NCBI GenBank assembly: GCA_020851115.1 | Contig: JADZDJ010000153.1 | Span: forward strand, 1-39,851 | DNA: 39,851 bases | Source of the DNA: Pirellulales bacterium | Lineage (GTDB): Bacteria > Planctomycetota > Planctomycetia > Pirellulales > JADZDJ01 | Direction of reading: 5' to 3' | Part shown: positions 16,327 through 25,687 of the stretch, piece after piece | How positions within the stretch are numbered: position 1 is the first letter of the stretch | How the letters are laid out: the number at the start of each line of letters is the position of its first letter | The notes under the pieces: model-generated | The model's input: only the letters and a program-made list of their open reading frames with translations | What the model was told of the DNA's origin: nothing | The model's database searches: none | Translations under genes and position numbers: made by a program

Positions 16327-16385
16327 GGCCGCCCCGGCCGGAGCGGCCTTGTGGGAACACAAGACCGCCCCGGCACCTTGCCGGG
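16327..16385. repeat. Three tandem hairpins in the leader of the sigma-like gene
   Basis: Three hairpins follow each other with almost no gap: GGCCGC/GCGGCC (16327-16348), CTTGTG/CACAAG with a GGAA tetraloop in plus-strand sense (16348-16363), and CCCGGCA/TGCCGGG with a three-base loop (16369-16385). They lie 26 nt upstream of the ATG at 16301 and would be in the 5' leader. No T-run follows, so they look like a structured leader or protein-binding array rather than a terminator. Confidence 0.6.
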
Positions 16386-16392
16386 ACGAAAA

Positions 16393-16512
16393 TCAATCAC
16401 TCAATGCTTGAGTAGGGGTACGCACTAACGACCACGGCATTCGAGAACGCTTGCCCTGCGCTGGTGGCCGTGTGCGGTAGCCGTGGTTCGGCCAACGCTT
16501 GGCCCAGCCCAT
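16393..16512 (-). CDS. Possible 39-aa basic peptide
   Basis: A frame from the ATG at 16512 gives a very basic peptide (MGWAKRWPNHGYRTRPPAQG at its start). It begins five bases after the stop of the preceding small ORF and runs towards the sigma-like gene. There is no clear ribosome site and no recognised family. It could be spurious; position in a same-strand row of small genes is the only support. Confidence 0.2.
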   Translation of the reverse strand: MGWAKRWPNHGYRTRPPAQGKRSRMPWSLVRTPTQALSD

Positions 16513-16516
16513 CGGC

Positions 16517-16699
16517 TCACGTGCGTTGCTCTTGGCGATCGGTGGCGGCGACTTTGTCTGCAAGTGGACGTGTCGGTGCGGTTTGGCCGCGCTGTTCGGC
16601 GACGGCTGCGGCAACCCTTTGAACGAGTCGATACAGCGGCGTGCCGGGCGGAATCGGCCCCGGCACGGAGTCGGTCAATGATCCTTGGACGTTCGGCAT
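16517..16699 (-). CDS. Small hypothetical protein (60 aa)
   Basis: The ATG at 16699 follows AGGAG at about eight bases. The 60-aa product (MPNVQGSLTDSVPGPIPPGT at its start, then a helical VQRVAAAVAEQ) is high in G/C at third codon positions, consistent with real coding. It lies between the terminator-like hairpin at 16724-16752 and the sigma-like gene, all on the minus strand. I do not recognise a family and assign no function. Confidence 0.5.
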   Translation of the reverse strand: MPNVQGSLTDSVPGPIPPGTPLYRLVQRVAAAVAEQRGQTAPTRPLADKVAATDRQEQRT

Positions 16700-16723
16700 T
16701 ATTCAGGCTCCTGCTTGCGCATG

Positions 16724-16752
16724 AAAAACCCCCGACGGAAAGCCGCCGGGGG
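16724..16752 (-). terminator. Rho-independent terminator after recombinase 2
   Basis: On the minus strand CCCCCGGCGG, loop CTTT, then CCGTCGGGGG form a ten-pair stem (one G-T) followed directly by TTTTTC. It begins 35 bases after the recombinase stop at 16787. It would end that transcript and isolate the small ORF and sigma-like gene downstream. Confidence 0.8.
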
Positions 16753-16786
16753 TGGGAAGGGTAACCACAACTCTGGCTGAGGTGGC

Positions 16787-17734
16787 CTACGAGATTTCCG
16801 GCGGCACGTAGCCGGGCTTGGGCGTGAAGCAATACTTGGCATTCTTATACCGCCGCAACTTCTTGTAATCCGCCGGCGGCTCGAGGAGGATCTGGTACGG
16901 GTCGTCGAGGCCCTGCTGGTCCATCGCTTGCTGCAACCGCAGCGCCTTGCTGACTTCCGCCTGAAACGCTGGCTCGGAGAGTCGTTGGCCGATATCTCGC
17001 TGAAAGAGACCTTGCTTGGCCAAGGTCACGGCTTCGACGCGAATGCGTTCGGGCTTGGAAGGCTCGAAGACGTTGAACACGTGCCGTTTCGTCGTGAGTT
17101 CCATCATCCCAGGCAGTTGCCGTAGGTCGGGAAACTGCGCGGCCAGGTTGATCTCGACCATCGCCCGCGGCTTGGGATCGCCCCCGTCGCAGCGCCGCAC
17201 CGCGAACACGAAGAACTTCGGCGTCAGCAGCCGCAACAGGTCGCCGAACTCGGGCGAGGTCAGCGCCAGCCGCTCGAACTCGGCGAGCAACCGCTGCGCC
17301 AGCGCGCCCGGGGAATCTGGCAAGATCAGTTGCCGCTGGCAGGCGCGTTCCAACTTCATTTGCTCGACTCGCAAGGCCGCCTCCTGGGCATCCAACTCGA
17401 CGAGCTTGGCCTGCATCCAGTCGCGCGTTCCCAGCATCGCCATCGACTGGGCCAGGTTCTGCTGCTCGGCGCCCAGCTTGCGGAGCTTGTCTTGCAATTG
17501 CTGCCGCTGCCGGGCGTGATCGCCGCTGCCGCTGCGGCGAGCGAGTTGCACCATCCCGGCGAACTGTTCTTCAAAGCCGTCCAGCGCATGCAAATCGGCC
17601 GCGATCAGGGCGACGATCTGCTTCGCCGCCAGTTCGCCGCTGAAGCCGATCGAATTCCAGCAGTGCCAATCCCGGCAGGCCGAGCACATCAGATTGCCAC
17701 TCACGCCGTTGCCGCCCCATACATAGTTCCTACA
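16787..17734 (-). pseudogene. Second large serine recombinase, C-terminal fragment
   Basis: From about 17734 the frame reads YVWGGNGVSGNLMCSACRDW, then HCWNS, a zinc-ribbon half typical of large serine recombinases found in planctomycetes. A long coiled coil (about 80-200) and a C-terminal region ending PGYVPPEIS follow. The catalytic resolvase domain, the GGxxPYG recombinase domain and the first zinc-ribbon cysteines are missing. The open frame upstream to 17935 is unrelated low-complexity sequence. This end faces tRNA-Arg 210 bases away. It differs from the recombinase at 1328-2800, so the island records at least two separate integration events. It cannot recombine DNA. Confidence 0.75.
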
Positions 17735-17943
17735 AACGACCGATGCCCACTTTGACCGAGCCACGGGGCAAGCCAACGGCGGAAAGGTGGTGCAACAGGT
17801 GGTGCAGCAAACCGCCGAACCTATTCGCACTGAAGCGAAAACGCCCCCACCAACAAAAAACGCCCCACCGTTGCAAGGTGAGGCGACGCAAGACGTTGCG
17901 TTTAATTGCGGCTCCGTGCCGGAACTACTGAACACAACAACAG

Positions 17944-18017
<74 letters not shown>

Positions 18018-18333
18018 GAAGCCATTGTGCGAAAAGTCCGCGCGATCGACGCAAGACCAAGTCGCGGCCCATTTCGCAGCGAATGCGCCAAACAATTTTG
18101 ACACCTGCGCGGCCGCTACGTTCTGAATTTTACCGTGAGCTTGTGTGGAGCAAAACACCTAAACAATATCGGCGACAGGCAGTCAAAGGTTTCCGATGAT
18201 TCGTTTCTCTTAGCCAGCGAGCCAATTGTCTTTCGAAGCCGCCCATGTACAGCGGGCCAACGCCGCGGCGATCGCAGATCGCCATGTTGCAATGCAATCA
18301 CTTGATTCTCGCGCAATGCCTACCCGCCAGCAA
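18018..18333. other. Intergenic, no feature seen
   Basis: No convincing gene or RNA is visible on either strand between tRNA-Arg and the Nudix gene. Open frames are short and show no family features. Confidence 0.4.
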
Positions 18334-18861
18334 TCAAAATGCAATCGGCCGCAGCCGATCGTAAAGCAACAGGCCGACCAGCGATTTGGCATCGCGTATC
18401 TCGCCAGCCACGACTAATCGCATCGCTTCATCCCAGGACACAACAACGGCTTCGATCTCCTCGCCCACCTCGAGCGCCGTTTTGCCGGCATGCAATCCAG
18501 TTGCCACAAACAGGTACATTTTTTCGTTGAGTACGCCGGGAGACATATAGAACTCGCACAGCTTCTCTATGCGATCCGCTCGATGGCCGGTTTCTTCGAT
18601 CAGTTCGCGCCGCGCGGTCGCGGCTGGATCTTCGTCAGGCTCAAGCGTTCCCGCCGGCAATTCCAGCAATGTTTCTCCCACCGCCATGCGGTAGTTGCGA
18701 ATCAGGCAGACATGGTCGGCATCGATCATCGGTAAGATTACGACGGCCCCTGGGTGCATCACCACATCGTGGGTACATGTCGTGCCGTCGGCCAACTGTC
18801 GCGATATGCGAACGACGTGGAATCGGCGGGCTTGAAGCAACAGTTCCGGTTGATCACTCAT
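18334..18861 (-). CDS. Nudix hydrolase (ADP-ribose pyrophosphatase-like)
   Basis: The 175-aa protein carries a perfect Nudix box at residues 71-93: GTLEPDEDPAATARRELIEE followed by TGH (Gx5Ex7REUxEExGx). The YRMAVGETLLELPAG segment before the box and a conserved Pro-Gly in the following loop (MSPGVLNE) are typical of ADP-ribose/NDP-sugar pyrophosphatases (NudF type). It should hydrolyse nucleoside diphosphate sugars such as ADP-ribose in the cytoplasm with Mg. It stands alone between tRNA-Arg and a non-coding stretch. It belongs to the normal chromosome rather than the island. Substrate assignment within the family is not certain. Confidence 0.88.
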   Translation of the reverse strand: MSDQPELLLQARRFHVVRISRQLADGTTCTHDVVMHPGAVVILPMIDADHVCLIRNYRMAVGETLLELPAGTLEPDEDPAATARRELIEETGHRADRIEKLCEFYMSPGVLNEKMYLFVATGLHAGKTALEVGEEIEAVVVSWDEAMRLVVAGEIRDAKSLVGLLLYDRLRPIAF

Positions 18862-19405
18862 GAAAGGTCGCCATTTCAGGCGCGATGAACATAACGGAGT
18901 TTTCTGAATGCATCACTCAAAGGCGGTTGATCGTATCGGAAAAGTCGTCGGCAGGGAATTCTTTTTCCAGTCTAGATCGAATACCTTCGTCATTTGACGC
19001 ACTGGGATTTGCCTGCACCAGGTGCTTTTCTGCTCAGCCCAGCAAACTGCTCGGCAGGCGATTTCCCCTGTATTGCGGCACGACGAATCCTTTTTTCAAT
19101 TTGACACTTGAGAATGGTAGTCCGTCGTGTTCGCTCGTGATTTGGAGGAGTTGAATATCCAGTGTTTTCCACGTCCCTCTTGCAGGCGCGGCAAGCTCGC
19201 AAGTTATCCCATTTTGAAAGGTGAATTGCGCTGCCTGCTGCACAGTTTTGATTGCCTAGGTATCCGCCGCGTGTTAGGATAGCTGTTAAGGCGCGGCAGT
19301 CCAAGGGTTGCGGCGCACGAATTGCACTTGCTGAATCGGTGATGAAGAGCGTCTCGCCGCCCAATGGCGCTGCAGAGCGGACGTTGAGCGAGGCGGTATC
19401 GTGCT
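18862..19405. other. Intergenic stretch, one doubtful ORF
   Basis: No recognised gene. A minus frame at 19034-19243 (69 aa) has some protein-like composition (KKGFVVPQYRGNRLP) but no ribosome site and no family I know. The promoter of the M50 protease gene should be near its right end. Confidence 0.35.
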
Positions 19406-20458
19406 ATGCGTGAATTGAACAATTGGAGCTTAAACGTTGGCCTCTGGGGCGGCGTGCGCATTCGATTGCACGCGTCGTTTCTTGTGGTCAGCGTGTTGGG
19501 TTGCTATTTGGCCCAATTGGCAGGTTTGCGGTCGCACGTTTACGCCGATGTCGATATGACGGCTTACGGCGTTCTGGCGGCGGTTGTGCTACTGGCCTGC
19601 GTCGTCGTGCATGAAATTGGGCATGGTATTGCCGCGTGGTACTGCGGCGGCGGCATGGATCTGGTCGTGTTAGGACCATTGGGAGGGTTGAACCCACCGC
19701 ATGTGCCGCACGAAACGCCGCGCGAAGTGATTACGGCACTCGCTGGACCGCTGGCGAATTTGGTATTTATGCTCGCGCTGACACCGTTTCTGATCCTGAA
19801 AAATGTGGATGTCAGCCACTTGTTGCGGCAACCGCTCTACCCGTCAGGTTTGCTCAGCGGATCATTGCCAATCGTGGGCGTGAAGCTGGCCTTTTGGATG
19901 AATTGGCTGCTGCTGGTCGTGAATCTGCTTCCGGCCGCGCCGCTCGACAGTGGCCGCGCGCTGCGCAGTATTTTGTGGCCTGTGATGGGCTATCGATCCG
20001 CCACGCGAGTTGTCAGCAGCAGCGGGCTAGTCATCTCGCTGTGCTTGTGCGGCTTGTGCTGGTTCTTCTATCAGCGAAGCGGCGCACGACTACTGCCCGA
20101 ATGGGTTCCGCTATCGACGCTGGCCGTCTACCTCTTTTTCAGCGCGCGTCAAGAAGCCCGCAAGATTGAAGAGGAGGAAATCGACGATGAGTTATTCGGC
20201 TACGATTTTTCGCAGGGCTATACCAGCCTGGAACGCGCTGCCTCTGCGTCGCGCCGGCCCAATTTCTTCAAACGTTGGTTGCAAGAGAGGCGCGACCGCA
20301 AAGAGCAGCGGCTGCATGAAATCGAGGAAGAAGAAGAACGACGTTTCGACGAAGTGCTCATTCGCGTCAAAGAACTAGGCATGGAAGCCATCTCGCCGGA
20401 AGAGCGTGCATTGATGCATCGCGTCAGCGCGCGCTATCGCAGCCGGTTGCAACACTAA
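19406..20458 (+). CDS. Site-2-protease-type membrane metalloprotease (M50)
   Basis: The 350-aa integral membrane protein has the zinc motif HEIGH at 69-73 inside a transmembrane helix and the second metal motif NLLPAAPLDSGR at 173-184, as in M50/SpoIVFB-like proteases. About five or six hydrophobic helices span residues 20-250. The C-terminal 90 residues are cytoplasmic, highly charged and coiled-coil-like (EEEEIDDELFG; EIEEEEERRFDE). Such enzymes cleave transmembrane or membrane-bound substrates within the bilayer, often anti-sigma factors. The target is not shown by its neighbours. The C-terminal rhomboid-like tail domain with AISPEER is common in planctomycete homologues, which is from memory and unverified. 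Confidence 0.88.
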   Translation: MRELNNWSLNVGLWGGVRIRLHASFLVVSVLGCYLAQLAGLRSHVYADVDMTAYGVLAAVVLLACVVVHEIGHGIAAWYCGGGMDLVVLGPLGGLNPPHVPHETPREVITALAGPLANLVFMLALTPFLILKNVDVSHLLRQPLYPSGLLSGSLPIVGVKLAFWMNWLLLVVNLLPAAPLDSGRALRSILWPVMGYRSATRVVSSSGLVISLCLCGLCWFFYQRSGARLLPEWVPLSTLAVYLFFSARQEARKIEEEEIDDELFGYDFSQGYTSLERAASASRRPNFFKRWLQERRDRKEQRLHEIEEEEERRFDEVLIRVKELGMEAISPEERALMHRVSARYRSRLQH

Positions 20459-20960
20459 CGAACCCCTACCACAGAGGCAACTGCTCACGCGACACGCTGC
20501 GGATTCGGTCTCGGCAGTTAAAAAGTTGGTGTAGCATCAGGTTGCGATTGATCCCGGATTGGTTCTGCGCGGCGTTGGCCAAGGGTATGTCGGCGGAGGC
20601 GATGCAGCGAAGGTTCTGGATGCATCTACGCTCAATGGGCGGCGTGTATCGTGCGCACCGATTCTAGGGCGCAGAGATTCACCCATTGGTTGGACGACAG
20701 CAGCGGCCAGTCTCAGCACCATCCGCGTGAAACAGTCCTTGCGATGCTAAACCGTCCAGTCGCTACCTTTTGCCGATCAGCGAATCAAGCACTTCGCTGG
20801 CGCCAGGGAAGTGTGCTCCCGGCTCCAGTCCCACTGATTAGCCCGAAACGATGGCGGCCAATTCGCCAACCATCGATGTCGCTGCTTCGGCCCCGTTTCC
20901 TCACGGACATGACTCGGAAAGGCACCGTTCGCCATTGATTCGCCGTTTTCCCGCGGAGCG
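20459..20960. other. Intergenic, no gene seen
   Basis: Both flanking genes (M50 rightward, ketoacyl synthase leftward) converge here. I see no convincing ORF. A perfect 10-bp palindrome CTGGCGCCAG lies at 20797-20806, followed by a GGGA/TCCC step; it lacks a T-run and is weak evidence for a terminator. Confidence 0.35.
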
Positions 20961-22289
20961 TTACGCGATCGAACGCACCAAGACCGCGCTGGCCTGGCCT
21001 TGAGGGGTCACGTTGAGGTTCAAAAATGACGCGCCGGCCGGAATTTCGCCGCCGTTTGGTTTGGCTACGGCGATGGGGCAAGCGGGGTCTGGCGTTTCAT
21101 AGTTCAGAATCGGAAACAGCTTACCGTGCTGCAAGGCAAGCACGCTGCTAATCAGTTCAATCATGCCACTACCGGCCCCTAAATTTCCGAAATAGCTCTT
21201 GGCTGCCGTCACCGGCACTTGGTCGGTTGCGGCATCGAACACTTCACGAATGGCTTTGGCTTCGTCCACGTCGCAAGTGCGGGTACTCAGACCGTGGGCG
21301 TGGATGTGGCCGATTTCGTCGGCAGCCATTTCGGCCGATCGCAGACTGGCACGAATCACATTTGCCAACGCCACATCGCGTTTGGCAACACAGTGCTTGT
21401 CGGCCACATGCGATGCACCGCGACCGACGATTTCTCCGTAGATCGTGGCGCCGCGAGCTTTCGCCGTCGCCAGTTCTTCAATAATGATCGCACCAGAACC
21501 TTCGCCGATGACCATGCCGCTGCGGTTCTTGTCGAACGGGCGGCTGGATCGCGAGGGATCCACGCCGTTGCTGACGAGTTCTTCAGTCTGCGCGGCATGA
21601 ACCGTTTTCATGGGATGCACGCGAGTGCCTGTCGCGCCAACCACCATCGCCTCGGCGCTGCCTCGCAAAATTGTGCGGTAGGCTTCGCTGATCGCTAGAT
21701 TCGCGGCGGCTTCGCGGTGGGTAAGCGAGTTGTTTGGCCCGCGAAGATCGTTGTAAATCGCCACGTGGCTGGCCGGCATATTCGGCAAATATTTGAGCAG
21801 CCACAGCGGCGAAAGTTGCGGCATACCTTCCGTGGCCCATCGGTCGTATTCAAACGCCCCTGCGGCATCCCGGCAGCGGTTAATGCCGGCGCTGAAGTCT
21901 TCCGGCATGGTTAGCATGTAATCGGTGCCGAAGACGCAGCCGGTGCGCTCGGGGTCGTATTTGCCTTCTCCGACGACCAGGCCGGCATCGGCCAAAGCCA
22001 ACTGAGCCGCCGCGACGCCCATTTGGCATTCGCGGCACATCACCTTCAAGCCCTTGCGGATCGCCTTTTTTAACTCTTTCTCGAGTGAGCCGAAATTCTC
22101 GATGTCGCCGGTGAATTCGCGAACCTCAGCCGCGACGTGCGTGGGCAAAAACTTCGACGGCACCGCCTCCAAAGCCCCGATGCCGCTGCGCCCCGATGTT
22201 AACGCGTCCCAAAGGGCTTCTTTACTGCTGCCCAGCGGGCTTACTAGTCCCAGGCCGGTGATTACGACGCGACGATTCGATTCTGGCAT
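20961..22289 (-). CDS. Beta-ketoacyl synthase homologue with altered catalytic triad
   Basis: The 442-aa protein has the full thiolase-fold length of FabF-type enzymes: VVITGLGLVSPLG start, GPNNSLTHREAAA in the nucleophile elbow, FDKNRSGMVIGEGSG, HAHGLSTRTCD and KSYFGNLGAGSG. In active condensing enzymes these positions hold Cys-His-His. Here Cys is replaced by Glu193, the first His is kept as His332, and the second His is replaced by Asn369. This resembles chain-length-factor or decarboxylase-like KS homologues, which have Gln in place of Cys. Ordinary condensation is therefore unlikely. No acyl carrier protein or second KS is in the window. It may partner an active KS elsewhere or have a structural or decarboxylating role. 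Confidence 0.85.
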   Translation of the reverse strand: MPESNRRVVITGLGLVSPLGSSKEALWDALTSGRSGIGALEAVPSKFLPTHVAAEVREFTGDIENFGSLEKELKKAIRKGLKVMCRECQMGVAAAQLALADAGLVVGEGKYDPERTGCVFGTDYMLTMPEDFSAGINRCRDAAGAFEYDRWATEGMPQLSPLWLLKYLPNMPASHVAIYNDLRGPNNSLTHREAAANLAISEAYRTILRGSAEAMVVGATGTRVHPMKTVHAAQTEELVSNGVDPSRSSRPFDKNRSGMVIGEGSGAIIIEELATAKARGATIYGEIVGRGASHVADKHCVAKRDVALANVIRASLRSAEMAADEIGHIHAHGLSTRTCDVDEAKAIREVFDAATDQVPVTAAKSYFGNLGAGSGMIELISSVLALQHGKLFPILNYETPDPACPIAVAKPNGGEIPAGASFLNLNVTPQGQASAVLVRSIA

Positions 22290-22455
22290 GGCAGTGACCT
22301 ACTTAACCGACAAATTTAACCCAGACAATATATCGCACGCAAATTACCAGAACAACCATGCTTCCGCGGCAACATCGTCGTTCGCGGCCCGAAAAACGTC
22401 CTCCGTTGCTGGTTAACCGCAGTGGTCGCGTCGGCTTATGGCTCGATGTGTCCAA

Positions 22456-23652
22456 TTAAAACGGACGAATGACATTGGAAGGCGGCAAAGTCGTCGTCAC
22501 CGCTGGCGGGGCTGCGACTGGTGGGCGAATGACTCCGCGATTTTCGATGAACACGAGCAAATCTGCATGGTCGGGCGGGGTCAGCCCTGGCACTCGGATG
22601 CCGCTCGATTCGGTAGGGGTCGGCGTCGGCACCACGCCGAAGCCGATCACCAGCACCATGTTGATTGGCCAATGAAATTTTTCCGCAAAGCGATGACTGC
22701 TCGTCCGCGGCACCTGGATCGTGGTTTTTTGTCTTGGAGCCGTCGCGGTCGGCACATCGATGGGCACATCGACCATCTTTTCGATCTGGTCGATATTGCA
22801 TTTGATGACGCCATCGATCGCATTTCCGTCGATCGAAATAAGCGGTTTGAATTCGAGCGAGTAGCCTTCGTCGAGCACTGCTGTTTCGGGCGCGAAGCCA
22901 GGCCAGACTTGCGGATTGAGCGTTACATCTTTGATGTAATTCTTCGGCCGCGATGCGGAGACGACCGTCGCTTGGCCGTTTTGCACCAGCAAATGGGGCG
23001 AACTGTGTTCACGGAAATCGGAGCGCTTTTGCAATTCCGCGATCACCAGCGCTGCATCTTCCTTGGAGACAATCCATGCCTGCACGCCTGGCGACTGCAC
23101 GGGAATGGGGCGCAGCGCGCGATGCAGCTTCGACCGCCAATTGGGGCTTGAAAGCGTGATCAGTCTCATGCCGAAGGCCTGAGTCTCGGCTTGCGTGTTG
23201 ATGAACCGGTCGACGATTTCCGCAACGGTGTCTTGCATTTGCGGCGTGTGATACACGCGCAGCACGCGGCCATTGGCGCTGAGCAAGCCAACTGGGTCAC
23301 TATGCCAAGCCTCGTAGCCGGTTTCGCGGAGTATCCAATCGACAATCGCTTGCTCGGGGCGAGTCGTGGTAGTCACTCGCAACGTGTAGGGTGTGATGTC
23401 GTATTCTCGCCACACCTGTCCGGAGTCGTTCGGCAGCGTTCCATTGCCCGTAGTGACTTTGGCGATCGGCGTGCGCGGACCCGAAGGATCCGATTGCACA
23501 GGGCCGCCGGCAGCTGAGCCGGCCACAGGCGGCCGCCAATTGACGCCATTCTCCGGAGGTATTGCGGCCGGAGGCGCTTGGGCCAGAACCGCTCTGCTTA
23601 CGATGCCGGCAAGCACTAGACTGCCAGCGGCGATGATCGATCGAAAAGCCAT
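22456..23652 (-). CDS. Secretin-like exported protein (putative)
   Basis: The 398-aa protein has an N-terminal signal peptide (hydrophobic residues about 5-22, cleavage near AVLAQ) and a Pro-rich linker (25-75). A central region (about 100-330) reads like secretin/GspD-type N- and core domains: VLRVYHTPQMQDTVAEIVDR resembles the repeated N-domain ending, and LLVQNGQATVVS the secretin core start. The tail is Pro-rich. The start at 23652 has AGGAGG seven bases upstream. I infer an envelope protein of the planctomycete-specific secretin-related group. A true outer-membrane channel is not certain because the C-terminal beta signature is weak. It is not next to other secretion genes. Confidence 0.55.
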   Translation of the reverse strand: MAFRSIIAAGSLVLAGIVSRAVLAQAPPAAIPPENGVNWRPPVAGSAAGGPVQSDPSGPRTPIAKVTTGNGTLPNDSGQVWREYDITPYTLRVTTTTRPEQAIVDWILRETGYEAWHSDPVGLLSANGRVLRVYHTPQMQDTVAEIVDRFINTQAETQAFGMRLITLSSPNWRSKLHRALRPIPVQSPGVQAWIVSKEDAALVIAELQKRSDFREHSSPHLLVQNGQATVVSASRPKNYIKDVTLNPQVWPGFAPETAVLDEGYSLEFKPLISIDGNAIDGVIKCNIDQIEKMVDVPIDVPTATAPRQKTTIQVPRTSSHRFAEKFHWPINMVLVIGFGVVPTPTPTESSGIRVPGLTPPDHADLLVFIENRGVIRPPVAAPPAVTTTLPPSNVIRPF

Positions 23653-23825
23653 TCCCTAGCCTCCTTGCCAAGGAGAAAATCCAAGAATTCTAACGTCACC
23701 CGTGCGCGCAGCGCGCCCCGACACCAATTCCAGCGGCTGAAGAGAATAGCGAGAGCGCGGAAACCGAACAAGGGCAAACTGCACACCCTGAACGGCGGGC
23801 TAGCGCGTTCAATTCACCCGTTGGC

Positions 23826-24278
23826 TCATTGTTGGCCAGAGGGGTTTGCGGTTGAAACACGGCTCACTTGCCTGCGAATGAAATGCAAAACCCCGCCAAG
23901 CCCGCGGGTTCGAACCATGCCGAGAGACTCGCTCAGTTGTAGTCGATGGAGCAGATCAGATGGAGATTGCAAAATCGCTTCTGGCGTCGCGCCGCTGAAC
24001 ACATCAACCAATATCCCGACAAAGCCCTTGACCGTCGGCGCTTCGGGGGCGACGTCGGCGTGAATTTGCACCAGCCCGCCAACAAGTTCCACCCAGATAA
24101 ACACCGGCGTTTGGCATTCGTGAACTCGATGCAATCCCGCGTCGCGCTCCGCTTGCAGCCGCGCAGGCAATGGCGGCAAGTTGTTCGCGAAGTCGAGCAG
24201 CAATTCCAATCGCTCGCGCGGCTCAAGTTCAGCGAATTCGGCGACGATCTGATCGAGCTTTGCAGCAACCTCTGGCAT
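23826..24278 (-). CDS. sufE: SufE-like sulfur-acceptor protein
   Basis: The 150-aa protein has the SufE fold signature. N-terminal helices (IVAEFAELEPRERLELLLDF) are followed by LPPLP, then HECQTPVFIWVEL, where Cys is the sulfur-accepting residue of the xxCQSxVW loop. AEAPTVKGFVG and the PSDLL helix follow. SufE takes persulfide from cysteine desulfurase SufS and passes it to SufBCD for Fe-S assembly. No sufS or sufBCD lies in the window. The rhodanese gene is 86 bases upstream on the same strand, so the pair may serve sulfur transfer together. That link is inferred. Confidence 0.85.
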   Translation of the reverse strand: MPEVAAKLDQIVAEFAELEPRERLELLLDFANNLPPLPARLQAERDAGLHRVHECQTPVFIWVELVGGLVQIHADVAPEAPTVKGFVGILVDVFSGATPEAILQSPSDLLHRLQLSESLGMVRTRGLGGVLHFIRRQVSRVSTANPSGQQ

Positions 24279-24364
24279 TCACCGCTCTCAGTAGGGGGCC
24301 GGCTTGATTTCCCGGCATAGATGTCATTTTGACCGACTTCGTAGCTCTCCGCTCCGCAAATGGT

Positions 24365-25396
24365 CTACTTGGCTCCTGGCGCGGGAGAATACGGCGTATA
24401 TGGGTCGGCAGATCCTTCGTGCGTGCTCAAGTGCAAATGATGTGGGCCATCGCCCTCTGATCCAACGCTCCCAGTCACCACTGGTTCGCCTCGGCCTGCC
24501 GCACGCGCTTCCGCGGCAATTTCCAGCGCTGTCGCCTCAGCGGGCCGCACGGAGCGTTCGATCGGCGCTCCCACCAGATTGCCCCATTCGGTCCATGAAC
24601 CGTCATAGTTCTTGACGTGCTTAAAGCCGAGCAAATACTTGAGCGCGAACCATGTGTGGCTGCTTCGTTCGCCGATCCGGCAATAGGCGATCGTCCGCGC
24701 ACGGCGCGTGAGGCCGTTCTCGCGGCAGTACAAATTCTCCAATTCGCGGGCCGACTTAAAGGTGCCGTCGTCGTTGGTGGCTTTCGACCAGGGAATACTC
24801 ACTGCGCCCGGAATATGTCCGCCGCGCAGCGCACCCTCTTGCGGATAATCGGGCATGTGGAGCATTTCGCCGCTGAATTCGCCGGGAGAGCGAACATCGA
24901 CCAACGGCTTGCCGGCCTCGCTGTGCTTCAGCACTTCGTCGCGAAACGCCCGTATCGACAGATCGGGTTCCATCGCCGCATATTCCGTGCGCGGGTAAGT
25001 CGGCTCCGGCTCGCGCGACCACTCTCGCCCGTCGAGCTCCCACCGTTTCCGGCCGCCATCCATCAGTAGGCATTGGTCGTGGCCGAATAGCTTAAACACC
25101 CAAAACGCATAGGCCGCCCACCAGTTGTTCTTATCGCCGTAGAAGATGACAGTCGTGTCGTTGGCGATGCCCTTCGAGCGGCAAAGCTCTTCAAATCGCT
25201 GGCGGTCTATGTAATCGCGCACGAGTTGGTCTTGCAAGTCGGTATGCCAGTCGATCTTCACCGCGCCGGAAATATGGCCGGTGTTGTAGAGCAGAACGTC
25301 TTCGTCCGACTCGACGATTCGAATCTTCGGGTCGTTCCAGTGCTCGGCCACCCAGGGAGTCGAGACGAGAACTTCAGGATGTGCGTATGTGGTCAT
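24365..25396 (-). CDS. Two-domain sulfurtransferase (rhodanese)
   Basis: The ATG at 25396 ([13 protein letters not shown]) has AAGGAG about ten bases upstream, and the longer frame would need a TTG, so I use the ATG, giving 343 aa. Two rhodanese domains are present. The N-terminal one (about 15-130) is inactive-looking ([10 protein letters not shown]), and the C-terminal one (about 150-280) has the active loop [12 protein letters not shown] with the catalytic Cys. The DVRSPGEF motif precedes it. It should transfer sulfur from thiosulfate or mercaptopyruvate through a Cys persulfide. The tail of about 60 residues is low complexity. It is upstream of sufE in the same direction. Confidence 0.92.
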   Translation of the reverse strand: MTTYAHPEVLVSTPWVAEHWNDPKIRIVESDEDVLLYNTGHISGAVKIDWHTDLQDQLVRDYIDRQRFEELCRSKGIANDTTVIFYGDKNNWWAAYAFWVFKLFGHDQCLLMDGGRKRWELDGREWSREPEPTYPRTEYAAMEPDLSIRAFRDEVLKHSEAGKPLVDVRSPGEFSGEMLHMPDYPQEGALRGGHIPGAVSIPWSKATNDDGTFKSARELENLYCRENGLTRRARTIAYCRIGERSSHTWFALKYLLGFKHVKNYDGSWTEWGNLVGAPIERSVRPAEATALEIAAEARAAGRGEPVVTGSVGSEGDGPHHLHLSTHEGSADPYTPYSPAPGAK

Positions 25397-25687
25397 GGGG
25401 TTGAGGCTCCTTGCGTTCACCAAATTCTACCAGCGGCAAGCGACCCGCAGTAGGCGGCTATTTTAACAAGCGGCCGCCATCAGCATGGTGATCGTTGCAT
25501 CCGAATGTGGATGGGTTGCCGCGGTTGCGCCACGTTCGCGCCGCTGCGTCCCACCTCCACTTGCCGACGCCACGCCACGCGTTCCGCGGCTCATCCGATC
25601 ACATCTTTTCGTTTTGGCTCGAAACATGGTGGAGCCAATGGTAAAATAATTTGTGTATCTTCGTTGCGATTGCTGACCCAACCGATC
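25397..25687. other. Divergent promoter region between rhodanese and GH16 genes
   Basis: The two genes diverge here, so promoters for both should be present. Long overlapping frames exist on both strands but are only extensions or shadows of the neighbours. I see no clear operator. Confidence 0.35.

Noticed and set aside
18116-18316. 66-aa minus-strand ORF between tRNA-Arg and the Nudix gene
   Set aside because: No ribosome site, no family-like motif and no conserved neighbour.
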